This document shows positions 1 to 8,700 of a stretch of DNA of 52,000 nt, one piece after another. The position numbers and the translations under genes were made by a program. The DNA lies in assembly GCA_020847985.1 (NCBI GenBank), contig JADLBC010000047.1, positions 1-52,000 on the forward strand, given 5' to 3'. The number at the start of each line of letters is the position of its first letter. Position 1 is the first letter of the stretch. The notes under the pieces are model-generated. The model saw only the letters and a program-made list of their open reading frames with translations, had not been told where the DNA came from and ran no database searches. The DNA comes from Dehalococcoidia bacterium. GTDB lineage: Bacteria > Chloroflexota > Dehalococcoidia > Tepidiformales > Tepidiformaceae.

Positions 1-47
1 GTCACGCCCAGGAGCATCTTCGCCTGTCGTTCGTTCCGGCCGCGCAT
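1..47 (-). CDS. Transposase N-terminus (partial, runs off the left edge)
   Basis: The reverse strand reads MRGRNERQAKMLLGV from an ATG at 47-45 and continues off the window. A strong GGGGGAGGTG ribosome binding site lies about 8 bases before the ATG. From memory, openings of the type MRGRxxRQ are common in IS1182/IS5-like transposases, whose N-terminus continues into a PxDHxLR-type motif; that part is outside the window. The neighbouring 103-121 segment looks like an IS end. Only 15 residues are visible, so the family is a suggestion. Confidence 0.45.
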   Translation of the reverse strand, partial: MRGRNERQAKMLLGV

Positions 48-121
48 CGAGACACCTCCCCCTTCGAGAGGCATGATCCTCCATCCAGACCCTTCAGCCG
101 ATCCCTTTTTTCAGCACCCTG
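1..121 (-). mobile_element. Probable right end of an insertion sequence
   Basis: The partial transposase start is followed by about 55 bases of leader and then TTTTTTCAGCACCCTG, ending at 121. Read inward this is CAGGGTGCTGAAAAAA, a shape typical of IS terminal inverted repeats. The first unit of a heptamer array starts exactly at 121, so the element seems to have landed at or in the array. The other end and a target duplication are not visible. Confidence 0.4.
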
Positions 122-235
122 TTAGCTGTTGGCTGTTAGCCGTTGGCGGGCAACCCCATCGCCACTGAGCGCCCCGGGCGCCATCGAGCGCCGAACGTGG
201 TCACGCTAACAGCTAAGAGCCAACAGCTAACAGCT
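121..235. repeat. Class D heptamer arrays, inverted pair
   Basis: Left arm 121-148 has four units of GTTAGCT/GTTGGCT. Right arm 205-235 has four units of GCTAACA/GCCAACA, its reverse complement. Between them are GGGCAACCCC and about 50 bases without other structure. The pair could form a long imperfect hairpin. It lies just before the riboswitch region. Confidence 0.9.
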
Positions 236-288
236 TCTCCAGAATTTACTCTCGCGTTATGGATGCGCCCGCGCGGCTGTGGTACAAA

Positions 289-505
289 TCGCCTTGCCGA
301 ATCCACCGGCGACGGTGGAACGGGGGAACCAGTTGGGAGAGAAGCCAGAAAGGGAATGAGAAGAGGGCTACCGCCTGCGGGAGTGCGCCTTTTCTCCTTC
401 CTCTTGTCTCTTTTCTCTTCCCCGGGGTGCATCTCCATTCGTGGAGTAGGTGACTCCCCTCACCGAACCCGTCAGCTAACCCCGTAGGCGTGAAGGGAGA
501 GGCGT
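289..505 (+). promoter_or_regulatory. c-di-AMP riboswitch (ydaO-yuaA type)
   Basis: Three conserved blocks of the ydaO aptamer are present in order: GGTGGAACGGGGGAACCA at 314-331, GGGGTGCATCTCC at 424-436, and the block at 463-499 containing CCCGTCAGCTAACCCCGTAGG and GTGAAGGGAG. CGCCT at 290-294 can pair with AGGCG at 500-504 to close P1. The aptamer is unusually long because roughly 90 bases of repeat sequence separate blocks 1 and 2. Known ydaO riboswitches turn genes off when c-di-AMP is high. The only gene that follows on this strand is the zinc-ribbon protein at 616-798. No expression-platform terminator was clearly identified. Confidence 0.92.
335..423 (+). repeat. Heptamer composite inside the riboswitch
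   Basis: A purine-rich arm (about 335-367) with GAGAAGCC, AGGGAATGAGAAGAGGG is followed by a GC core and a class C pyrimidine array at 388-423 (TTTTCTC, CTTCCTC, TTGTCTC, TTTTCTC). The arms are largely complementary when G-U pairs are allowed, so the insert should fold as an extended stem in the variable loop between aptamer blocks 1 and 2. Confidence 0.8.
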
Positions 506-615
506 GGCAGCCGCTCAGCCTGCCAGTCCTCTCAGGCCCTGGATGATGCCGTTCGCCCCGTGTGGCCCCGTGCCGCGCGCGTCGTCCCCATCACCCTCGT
601 ACGGAGGACACGCCG

Positions 616-798
616 TTGTTCCGTGAACCGAACCAGCCGTGGTGGCGCCGCCTCTTCGGCGATGCCATGGTCCCTGCCTACGTCACCATTCGCCCGGCCG
701 AGGCACGCCGCTGCCCGGAATGCCGGTCCGCCTATGAAGCGCGCGATCGCTACTGCCCCGGCTGCAAGGTCGTGGTGCCGGAGTGGCGCTTCGGATAG
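616..798 (+). CDS. Small zinc-ribbon protein, 60 aa
   Basis: The gene starts at TTG 616, seven bases after GGAGGA at 603-608, the only good ribosome site here. The protein begins MFREPNQPWWRRLFGD, and near the middle has two CxxC knuckles 14 residues apart, CPEC and CPGC, a typical zinc ribbon that probably binds one zinc ion. There is no membrane segment. It follows a c-di-AMP riboswitch by about 110 bases and is followed by a strong terminator hairpin at 854-884, so it appears to be a single-gene unit under c-di-AMP control. Such ribbons often mediate nucleic-acid or protein contacts; the specific function is unknown. Confidence 0.8.
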   Translation: MFREPNQPWWRRLFGDAMVPAYVTIRPAEARRCPECRSAYEARDRYCPGCKVVVPEWRFG

Positions 799-853
799 AG
801 CCGTTCCGTTCCCTCCTCCGTGTGTGCCCGCTACCCCTGGCGGCACACCCCAA

Positions 854-884
854 ACAGGCCACCCGCTTCCCCCGGGTGGCCTGT
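854..884 (+). terminator. Terminator hairpin after the zinc-ribbon gene
   Basis: Perfect 12-bp stem, ACAGGCCACCCG (854-865) with CGGGTGGCCTGT (873-884), a 7-base loop, followed by CTGGTTT. Confidence 0.75.
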
Positions 885-894
885 CTGGTTTCCA

Positions 895-1000
895 AGTTCC
901 CAGTGGCCGGTTCCCAGTTCCCAGGGGCTACCCGCACTGGGGGGGTTCGCCCGAACGGGGCCGATCCCCTGGGAACCGGGAACTGGGGCCTGGGAACTCA
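895..1000. repeat. Class A heptamer arrays, inverted pair
   Basis: GTTCCCA/G units at 895-923 face their complement (GGGAACC, GGGAACT) at 970-998. Between them lie GGGGCTACCC, GGGTTCGCCC and GGGGCCGATCCCC cores. The TGA stop of the SDR gene is the junction with the right arm. The pair sits between convergent genes and could fold as a large bidirectional hairpin. Confidence 0.9.
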
Positions 1001-1795
1001 GGACACACCCCGCCCACCGTCCACGGGCAGCGTCACGCCCGTGATGAAGCCCGCTTCGTCCGAATGCAGGAAGAGGGCGGCGTGGGCGATATCCCAGGCG
1101 GAGCCCATCTTGCGGCCCAGCGGCACGCTCCGGTTGCGGTCGGCGACCACCTGTTCGCGGGGCATGCCCGCGGCGACGCGCGCCTCGATCGCCATCGGGG
1201 TGTTGATGAGCCCGGGCATTACGCAGTTTGCGCGGATGCCGTGCTGTGCGTTCGCATAGGCCAGGTTCTCCGTGAGCGCGACCACGCCCGCCTTCGTCGT
1301 CTTGTACCCCACGTACGGATAGCCTTCGCGCACGGCCATCGAGGAGATGTTCACGATCGATCCGCTGCCCTGCTCGCGCATCGCGGGGAGGGCGTGCTTG
1401 CACGCGAGCCACATGCCGATGAGGTTCACATCGACGATCCCCCGGAACGCCTCGAGGGTGAGTTCCGTGGCGGGCGCATCGCCCAGCGCAAGGCTGGCGC
1501 CGACGTTGTTGTGGAGGATATCGATGCGCCCGTAGGCATCCCGGCAGCGGGCGATGACGGCCGCCACCTGCGCCTCGTCGCGGACGTCGGCGGCTGCCGC
1601 GCTCGCCGTCCCGCCCGCGCCGGCGATCATCGCCACCGTCTCCTCGGCCGAGGCCAGGTTGCGGTCGACAACCATCACGCGGGCGCCTTCGCGGGCCAGC
1701 AGCAGGGCCGTCGCGCGGCCGTTGCCGATGCTCTCGCCGGGGGTCTGGCCGCCGCCGAACACGATCGCGGCCTTGTCCTGTACTCGTCCAGCCAT
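998..1795 (-). CDS. Short-chain dehydrogenase/reductase (SDR)
   Basis: A 265-residue classical SDR, probably an NAD(P)-dependent oxidoreductase. It has the Rossmann glycine motif near residue 15 (GGGQTPGESIG, an extended variant of TGxxxGIG), the NNVG motif near 90, the catalytic Ser in NISSM and the YxxxK pair in YVGYKTTKAG. The C-terminus has the usual FITGVTLPVDGG end. ATG 1795 was chosen because the domain begins there and AAGGAG lies 8 bases upstream. Substrate cannot be read from sequence. It may be cotranscribed with the SMP-30 gene upstream, although a repeat pair that could act as a terminator separates them. Confidence 0.9.
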   Translation of the reverse strand: MAGRVQDKAAIVFGGGQTPGESIGNGRATALLLAREGARVMVVDRNLASAEETVAMIAGAGGTASAAAADVRDEAQVAAVIARCRDAYGRIDILHNNVGASLALGDAPATELTLEAFRGIVDVNLIGMWLACKHALPAMREQGSGSIVNISSMAVREGYPYVGYKTTKAGVVALTENLAYANAQHGIRANCVMPGLINTPMAIEARVAAGMPREQVVADRNRSVPLGRKMGSAWDIAHAALFLHSDEAGFITGVTLPVDGGRGVS

Positions 1796-1810
1796 GGGGG
1801 GGCTCCTTCG

Positions 1811-1912
1811 GGAGAGAAAAGAGAAAAGAGGAAGGAGAAAAGGAGTGGCCAGCTCCGGCGGCCACCCGTTCTCGTGCGCCCGTTTCTCTTTTCTCCTTTC
1901 TCGTTTCTCTCT
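1811..1912. repeat. Class C heptamer arrays, inverted pair
   Basis: Purine arm 1811-1843 (AGAAAAG, AGGAAGG, AGAAAAG units) and pyrimidine arm 1880-1912 enclose a GC-rich middle with GGCCAGCTCCGGCGGCC. On the minus strand, RNA would run from a purine-rich arm at the SMP-30 end into a CTTTTCT-rich arm before the SDR gene. Confidence 0.9.
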
Positions 1913-2795
1913 ACGCCGTCTCGACGGCGTAGACGCTCGTGCCGGCGGTGAGGAAGAGGGTGCGGCCGGTGGGGCCGCCGAAGGCGATGTTCGCGGCGTG
2001 CTCCTCCATCTCGAAGCGGCCGAGGCAGGTGCCATCGGGCGCCCAGCACGAAACGCCGCCCGCGCCCGTCGTCCAGAGGCGCCCTTCCGCGTCGACCTTC
2101 ATCCCGTCGGGAGCGCCCCGGCGGGGGTCGCCGCGCTGGTCGACGAAGAGCGTGCGCTGGCCGAGCGTAAGGTCCGCGTTCACGTCATACCGGTAGATGA
2201 GCCGCTCCTGGGAGTCGCCGATGTAGAGCGCGGACTCGTCGCGGGTGAAGGCGAGGCCGTTGGGCTGCGTGAAGCCTTCGCGCACAACCAGGTGGAGCGA
2301 GCCGTCGAGGTCGATGCGGTAGACGCCCTGGAAGCCGAGCTCGGGCTGCTGGCCTTCGTAGCCAAAGCGCGGGGTGCGGCCCGAATCGGCGCCGTAGGTC
2401 GGGTCGGTGAAGAAGATGGCGCCGGAGGAGTGGACGACGATGTCGTTCGGGCTGTTGAGCCGCGTGCCCTGCCATTCCGTCGCGAGGGCGGTCATGGCCG
2501 AGGGGTCCGCGTAAGGTGCGCGCGAGACCCGCCGCCCGCCGTGCTCGCAGGCGAGGATGTTGCCGGCGGCATCGAGCGTGAGGCCGTTGGACCAGCCGCT
2601 GGGCTCGCGATAGACCTCGGCGGTGGTCTGGCCGGGCCGCCAACGGTGCATGCGGTTGCCCGGGATGTCGCTGAACACGAGCGCGTTATCGGCCGCGACC
2701 CAGATGGGGCCCTCGGTGAACCCGAAGCCCGTGCAGAGGCGCGTTTCGCTGCCGGCGAGGAGGGCGCTGATACCGTTGTCGTCGTCGATCTGCAT
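1911..2795 (-). CDS. SMP-30/gluconolactonase family protein
   Basis: A 294-residue six-bladed beta-propeller of the SMP-30/gluconolaconase/LRE family, which hydrolyses sugar lactones or related esters with a bound divalent metal. Family signatures include the early FTEGPIW (metal ligand Glu), GWSNGLTLD, NSPNDIVV, FTDPTYG, QPNGLAF and GAPDGMKVDAEGRLW, the last carrying the usual Asp ligand. ATG 2795 begins MQIDDDNGIS; a longer frame runs upstream through repeat DNA and was rejected. TAGAAT lies eight bases before the ATG, so the transcript probably has little or no leader. The actual lactone substrate is unknown. Confidence 0.88.
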   Translation of the reverse strand: MQIDDDNGISALLAGSETRLCTGFGFTEGPIWVAADNALVFSDIPGNRMHRWRPGQTTAEVYREPSGWSNGLTLDAAGNILACEHGGRRVSRAPYADPSAMTALATEWQGTRLNSPNDIVVHSSGAIFFTDPTYGADSGRTPRFGYEGQQPELGFQGVYRIDLDGSLHLVVREGFTQPNGLAFTRDESALYIGDSQERLIYRYDVNADLTLGQRTLFVDQRGDPRRGAPDGMKVDAEGRLWTTGAGGVSCWAPDGTCLGRFEMEEHAANIAFGGPTGRTLFLTAGTSVYAVETA

Positions 2796-2819
2796 GAGCG
2801 CGCATTCTACGCGGGGCGA

Positions 2820-2940
2820 GTTCCCGGTTCCCAGTTCCCGGTGCGCAGGGGGCAACCCCGTGCGGTGAGTCTGTCTCTCGACGGGGTTGACCGCCAAAAG
2901 CCTCGAACCCGAGCCCGGTGCCCTGGGAACCGGGAACTGA
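2820..2940. repeat. Class A heptamer arrays, inverted pair
   Basis: GTTCCCG/A units at 2820-2842 and the reverse-complement GGGAACC/GGGAACT at 2924-2938 flank GGGGGCAACCCC and ACGGGGTTGACC cores. The right arm ends directly at the secA stop codon (2941-2943). Confidence 0.88.
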
Positions 2941-5577
2941 CTACTTCATCATCCGCCTGCGCTTGGCGGCGCTGGAGGCGCTGCGCTTGGGTTGGCCCCC
3001 TTCGCGGTTCGTCTGCAGCTTCTTGGGGTCCGGGGCGCTGCTGCGGTTGAGCACCGGCGCGGCCTTCGGCACTTCCGTGCCGTTCGTCGCGGCCGCCGCA
3101 TCCGGGAGGAAGGCGTCCGTGGGGTCGGGGTGCTGCGCCACGGGCGGCGGGGGCGGCGGCGCGACCGGCTGCTGCACCACCTGCACCTTGAACACCGTCC
3201 GCGCGACCTGCCGCCGGATGTTCTCCTGGAGCTGCTGGAACATGTCGTGGCCTTCGCGCTTGAAGGCCACCAGCGGGTCGACCTGCGCGTATGCCTGCAG
3301 CCCGATGCTCTGGCGGAGGTCGTCGATGGCGGTGAGGTGTTCGCGCCAGTGAAAGTCGATCGACTCCAGCAGCAGCCAGTGCTCGACTTTGCGCATGTTG
3401 TCCTCGCCGACCTGCTGTTCGAACGCCTCGTAGCGGTCCTCGGCGCGGTCGAGGATTTCGTCGGCGAGTTCGTCGTGGAGCTCCTGCATCTCCTCGATGT
3501 CGGGGATGTCCTCGGCGGGGAGGATTTCGCGCAGGCTGTTCTGGAGGACCTCAAGCGATTCGATGTCGCCGGTGTTCGCCTTGCAGAGGCCGTCGATCTC
3601 ATCGACGAGCATGCCGAGCACGTTGGCGCGGGTGTCCACCCCTTCGAGGATGCGGTCGCGTTCGCTGTAGATGACGGTTCGGTGCTGGTTGATCACGTCG
3701 TCGAATTCGACGAGCCGCTTGCGGATGTCGAAGTTGTGGCCTTCGACCTTCGTCTGCGCCTGTTCGATGGCGCGCGCGACCATGCGGCTCTCGAGCGGCA
3801 TCTCCTCGGTCATGCCGAGCTTCTGCATCATGCCTGGCACCCATTCGGGGGCGAAGCGCTTCATGATGTCGTCGCCGAAGGAGACGAAGAAGCGGCTGGA
3901 GCCCGGGTCGCCCTGGCGCCCGGCGCGGCCGCGGAGCTGGTTATCGATGCGGCGCGATTCGTGACGTTCGGTGCCGATGACGTGCAGGCCGCCCTTTTCG
4001 GCCACGCCCGCGCCGAGCTTGATGTCGGTGCCGCGGCCGGCCATGTTCGTGGCGATGGTGACGGCGCCCTCCTCGCCCGCGAACTCCACGATCTTCGCCT
4101 CGCGTTCGTGTTGCTTGGCGTTCAGGACTTCGTGGGGGATGCCTTTGCGGAGCAGGAGCTGCGCGAGGTACTCGGATTTCTCGATCGAGGTCGTGCCGAC
4201 GAGCACCGGGCGGCCCTGCTGGTGCATCGCCTCGATTTCGTTCACGACGGCGTTGAACTTCGCGCGCTCGTTGATGTAGATGATGTCGGCGTCGTCCTGG
4301 CGAACCATGGGCCGGTGCGTGGGGATGACGACGACATCGAGGTCGTAGATCTTGGCGAACTCCTCGGCCTCGGTCTCGGCCGTGCCCGTCATGCCCGCCA
4401 GCTTTTCGTAGAGCCGGAAGAGATTCTGGAAGGTGATGGTGGCGTAGGTGATGGACTCGCGCTGGACCTTGAGCCCTTCCTTCGCTTCGACCGCCTGGTG
4501 GATGCCGTGGCTCCAGCGGCGGCCGGGCATGAGGCGGCCGGTGAACTCATCGACGATGATGATCTCGCCGTCCTTCACCACGTAGTCGCGGTCGATGCGC
4601 TTGAGGACCTCGGCATCGAGGGCGCCATCGAGGTGGCGGGCCATGCGCGGGTCGCCCCCGTAGATGTTGTCGATGCCGAGCGTCTTCTCCATCCGCTCGA
4701 TGCCCTCCTCGGTGAGGGCCACGTGCTTGGCCTTGTGGTCGACGATGTAGTCCCGGTCCTCGACGAGGGTGCGCGCGGCGCGGGCGAAGGCGGCGTAGGT
4801 CTGGCTCGCCTCCTCGGCGGCCCCGCTGATGATGAGCGGCGTGCGCGCCTCGTCGATGAGGATGTTGTCGACCTCGTCGACGATGGCGTAGGCGAGCGGG
4901 CGCTGCACGCGGCTCTCGGCTTCGCGGACCATGTTGTCGCGCAGGTAGTCGAAGCCGAATTCGTTGTTGGTGCCGTAGGTGATGTCGCAGGCGTAGGCCT
5001 CGGTGCGGTGCGCGGGGCGAAGGTCCATGTAGCCGCCGCCGGCGGAGCCTTCATCGCCCGGGCGGAAGCCGGGCTCATACACGAAGGTGACGGTGTTGTT
5101 CTGGATGACGCCGACGCTGAGCCCGAGGGCGTGGTAGATGGGGCCGTACCAGGCGGCGTCGCGGCGGGCGAGGTAGTCGTTCACCGTGACGAGGTGGACG
5201 CCGCGGCCCGCGAGCGCGTTGAGGTAGATGGGCGCGACGGCGGTGAGGGTCTTGCCTTCACCGGTGCGCATCTCCGCGATGCGGCCGCTGTGGAGCACGA
5301 TGCCGCCCATGAGCTGGACATCGAAAGGGCGCTGGCCCACGCGGCGCGAGGAGGTTTCGCGCGCCACGGCGAACGCTTCGGGGAGCAGGTCGTCGAGCGT
5401 TTCGCCCTCGCCGAGCCGCTGCTTGAACTCGGCCGATTTCGCGAACAGCGCCTCATCGGGAAGCGCGGCGAGCTCCGGACCGAGATCGTTGATGGTGTTG
5501 ATAAGCGGCTGGATCCGCTTCAACTCCTTCTCGTTGGAGTCGCCAAGGAGGCGGCTGATGAATGCGAGTTTGGGCAT
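2941..5577 (-). CDS. secA: Preprotein translocase ATPase SecA
   Basis: An 878-residue SecA, the ATPase that drives unfolded preproteins through SecYEG at the membrane. Visible parts: Walker A MRTGEGKT (residues 103-110), DEVDNILIDEA, the preprotein cross-linking region, RGTDIKLG and IGTERHESRRIDNQLRGRAGRQGD of the second motor domain, and the helical scaffold with IDFHWREHL. The tail is proline-rich and then basic (KRSASSAAKRRRMMK) and lacks the usual CxCxSGx8CH zinc module that contacts SecB and phospholipid, as in several lineages. ATG 5577 starts MPKLAFISRLLG, typical for SecA; the frame extends 18 codons upstream without family similarity. A TACACT -10 box lies 9 bases before the ATG. Confidence 0.97.
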   Translation of the reverse strand: MPKLAFISRLLGDSNEKELKRIQPLINTINDLGPELAALPDEALFAKSAEFKQRLGEGETLDDLLPEAFAVARETSSRRVGQRPFDVQLMGGIVLHSGRIAEMRTGEGKTLTAVAPIYLNALAGRGVHLVTVNDYLARRDAAWYGPIYHALGLSVGVIQNNTVTFVYEPGFRPGDEGSAGGGYMDLRPAHRTEAYACDITYGTNNEFGFDYLRDNMVREAESRVQRPLAYAIVDEVDNILIDEARTPLIISGAAEEASQTYAAFARAARTLVEDRDYIVDHKAKHVALTEEGIERMEKTLGIDNIYGGDPRMARHLDGALDAEVLKRIDRDYVVKDGEIIIVDEFTGRLMPGRRWSHGIHQAVEAKEGLKVQRESITYATITFQNLFRLYEKLAGMTGTAETEAEEFAKIYDLDVVVIPTHRPMVRQDDADIIYINERAKFNAVVNEIEAMHQQGRPVLVGTTSIEKSEYLAQLLLRKGIPHEVLNAKQHEREAKIVEFAGEEGAVTIATNMAGRGTDIKLGAGVAEKGGLHVIGTERHESRRIDNQLRGRAGRQGDPGSSRFFVSFGDDIMKRFAPEWVPGMMQKLGMTEEMPLESRMVARAIEQAQTKVEGHNFDIRKRLVEFDDVINQHRTVIYSERDRILEGVDTRANVLGMLVDEIDGLCKANTGDIESLEVLQNSLREILPAEDIPDIEEMQELHDELADEILDRAEDRYEAFEQQVGEDNMRKVEHWLLLESIDFHWREHLTAIDDLRQSIGLQAYAQVDPLVAFKREGHDMFQQLQENIRRQVARTVFKVQVVQQPVAPPPPPPVAQHPDPTDAFLPDAAAATNGTEVPKAAPVLNRSSAPDPKKLQTNREGGQPKRSASSAAKRRRMMK

Positions 5578-5708
5578 AGCGTTTCCAGTGTAGATCAGGC
5601 TGCGGCAGTAGCGAGGAAGGACCGGGGCCATGCCCCGTCCGCGGACAGAAGGCAGGGGAGTCCCCGATACCGGGCCTCAGGGGCGCCCCGTACCATCGCG
5701 CGGGGGCG
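5578..5708. promoter_or_regulatory. Divergent promoter region of secA and the hybrid kinase
   Basis: TACACT on the minus strand (5592-5587) fits a -10 box for secA. TACCAT on the plus strand (5691-5696) would give a start site about 5703, only a few bases before GTG 5709. GGGGCATGCCCC-like and AGGGGCACCCCC-like short palindromes fill the middle. No heptamer array is present. Confidence 0.5.
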
Positions 5709-8700
5709 GTGCGGGTTCGGGACGCTCGAGCCCGGGGCACCCCCGTCATTCCCGCATGGGGGCATGGCTTGGTCCTCGATCGCGAATCCGCCAGGGGCAC
5801 CCCCACGCAGGCCGCGGTCGTCGATGCCATCCTCGCCGCCTCCGCCGATGACGGCGACCTGGGCGCCGCGAGCGAACGCATCGCCGGCGTCCTCCGCCGG
5901 GCCTTCGCTGTCGAACACGCGGCCATCGGCATGATCGACCTCGAAAGCGCCGTGCGCGTCTGCACCGGCTTCTCGTCCGATGCCGTGGAGACGCCCACCG
6001 CGCCCTTCCGGCTCTCGGACGAGGAGCGCGCCGACTACGAACGGACCATCCGCAACGGCGTCGAGCTCTTCCCGGATATGGACGCGGTGGGGGACACGTC
6101 GTCGCGCCTCGGGCGCGTGCGCGCGTTCCGGCTGCGAAGCGTGCTGCGCGGTGCGTTCGCGCTCGATGGCGGCCTGGTGGGCATCGTCAGCGTCGCCGAC
6201 CGCGAGCCGCTGAGGCTGAATGAGCGCGACGCCGGGATGCTGAGGGCGCTGAGTCCCGCCATCGGCGTGGCACTGCAACAGGCCATGCTGCGCAGCGAGT
6301 TGCGCCAGGCCGGCGCCGCCCTTGAAGCGCAGGCGCGGATCTTCCAGGCCATTGGCCCGGGCGCCACGCTCGAAGGGGTGGCCGGGGTGTACGTCCGCGA
6401 GGTGCGGGCGCTGTTCGGCGCGTCACACGCCGCGGTCACGGATTTCACCATGCGCGGCCCGGCCGTCATGGCCATCTCCAGCGAGCACACGGTGGCCGAG
6501 GACTACCTCGCGATCGTCGCCCGCCACGATTGGGACCCCGACCCCGCACTGGGGCCGGTTGTCCGCGGAGCGCCCCAGATCGTGGCGGACCTCTCCCTCG
6601 TGCGGCGCGGCCCGATTGAGGCGCTGGCGTTCGAACGCGGGCTGCGATCGCTGCTGCGCGCCCCGCTGGTGCGAACGGACGGCAGCGTGCTGGGGATGGT
6701 GAGCGTGGGCAGCAGCCGCCCCTACGCCTACAACGAGACGCATCTCGCCCGGCTGGTGGAATTGACGGCCGCCCTCGGCGTGGTGGCCGAGCGCGCCGAG
6801 CTCACGGACCAATCGCTCGCGCGCGCGGGGCAGGTGGCGGCGCTGACGCGCATGCTGAGCACGCTCAACGCGAGCGCGAGCGAGGCCGAGATCGCGCAGC
6901 TCTTCGCACGCGAACTGCGCCAGCTCATCGGCGCCGATTCCGTGGCCGTCTTCGCCATCGACAACGACGCGCGCATGGCGCACGTGATCGCTGGGGAAGC
7001 GGCGCAGCCGGATCCTCGCCCGCGGCGCCGCGAGCGCATCCAACGGATGGCGACGTACGACGGCCTCCTCGACACCGCGGCGGGACGCTACGACGCGGCC
7101 GAACCCGAGGCCGCCACGGGCTGGCTCGCCGCCCATGCCGAGGCCCGCCGTCTCGGCAGCGCCGTCTGCGTGCGGCTCGATGGCGCGAACGGCCCCGCGG
7201 GCGCGATCCTCGCCGGCAGCGCTCGCCCGGGCACCCTGGGCGACGAACAGCTCCGCCTCCTCGCCGAGGTCGTGCCGCCGCTCGCGCTCGTTCTCGGGCG
7301 GGCACGGCTGGTGGCCACGCTCCAGGAACAGACGCGCCGCACCGATGCCATCCTCGACCTCGTGACCGCGCTGGCCCCGCAGGAAACGCTCGGCGACCTG
7401 GGCGAGCCCGCCGCCGCCGCCCTGCGCGCGATGTTCGAGGCCGACATCTGCGTCGTTTCCGCCGTGGAGCGCGGCGCGCTCCAGGTGGTGGGCTGGGATG
7501 GCGCCGAGGACGGCCCCGGCGTGCCCCTGCCGGCGCTCGTCGAGGGCCACGAATGGCCGCTTCTGCACCGCGCCCGCGTCACCGCCGACCTCCGGCTCGA
7601 ACGGCGGGCGCGTTCGCCCTACAGCGAGGACATGCGCGCGCGCGGCGTGCGTTCGGTGCTGGAGGTGCTCGTCGGGAACCCGAACGCCCGCGCCTGCATG
7701 GTCACCCTCGGGTCGTTCGCGACGCGCGCCTATACGCAGGCGGATGGGGAGCAGCTGCTGCGCATCGCCCGGCCGCTGGAGGTCGCGGTCGAGTACCTCT
7801 ATGGCCAGCGCGAGGTCGCTCGGCGCGCTTCGCAGCTCGAGGCGGCGAACCGCGTGCTCGCGCGGCTGGGGGCCGGCGGTTCGCCGCGGGACCTCGCGCG
7901 GGACTTCCTCCTCCAGTGCCAGGCCACTTTCGAATGCGCCCACGCCGTCGTCCTGCGTTGCGAAAGCGGCCAGGCGACCGTGCTGGGACACGTTTCGAGC
8001 CCGGGCGAGCCGATGGCATGGGGCGCGCCCCTCGAAGCCGTCATCGCCGCCGCGCGCGAACCTTCCACCCCCGCCATCGAGGCGCTCGCGCACCTCATGC
8101 GCGAACAGGGCTACTGCACCGAGCTGCGCGTCCCGCTGCTCGTGCGCGGCGAGGAATGGGGCGCCGTCAGCCTCTGGTGGCCCGGGGCGCACCCCCTCGA
8201 CGGCGAGGATCGTTACCTGCTGAGCTCCTTCGCCGGCCCGCTCGCGCTCGCGCTCGAACGTGCCATCGCCCTCGACGCCCTCGCCGAAAGCGAACGCCGC
8301 TACCGTTCGCTGGTAGCCCAGGCCGAGGAGATGATCTTCGTGCTCGACCCCACGAAGGGCACGATTATCGAGGCCAACGCCTTCACGTCACGCACGCTGG
8401 GGTACACACCGGAGGAGCTCATCGGCTTCGCCATGGCCGATATCTGCCTCGAACCCGGACTCGAGAACAAGGTGCGCGCCGTGATGGAGGAGGGCGAAAT
8501 CCACCTCCACGAACAGCGGTACGGCCGCAAGGATGGCTCCGTCCTCTACGTCGATATCGTCGCGTCGCTCATCCAGTTCGGCGGGCGGCAGTGCATCCTC
8601 GCCATGGCGCGCGATGTCTCGGACCGCCGCGCACTCCAGCGCCAGCTCATGCAGGCCCAGAAGATGGAATCGCTGGGGGAGATGGCGGGGGCGGTCGCGC

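Noticed and set aside
143..487. A protein-coding gene in the first 500 bases on the plus strand
   Set aside because: The frame overlaps class D arrays and the riboswitch, lacks a ribosome site and has no recognisable domain.
2992..5934. Long plus-strand frame opposite secA
   Set aside because: It is a GC-rich antisense shadow of the secA codons with no start signal or homology.
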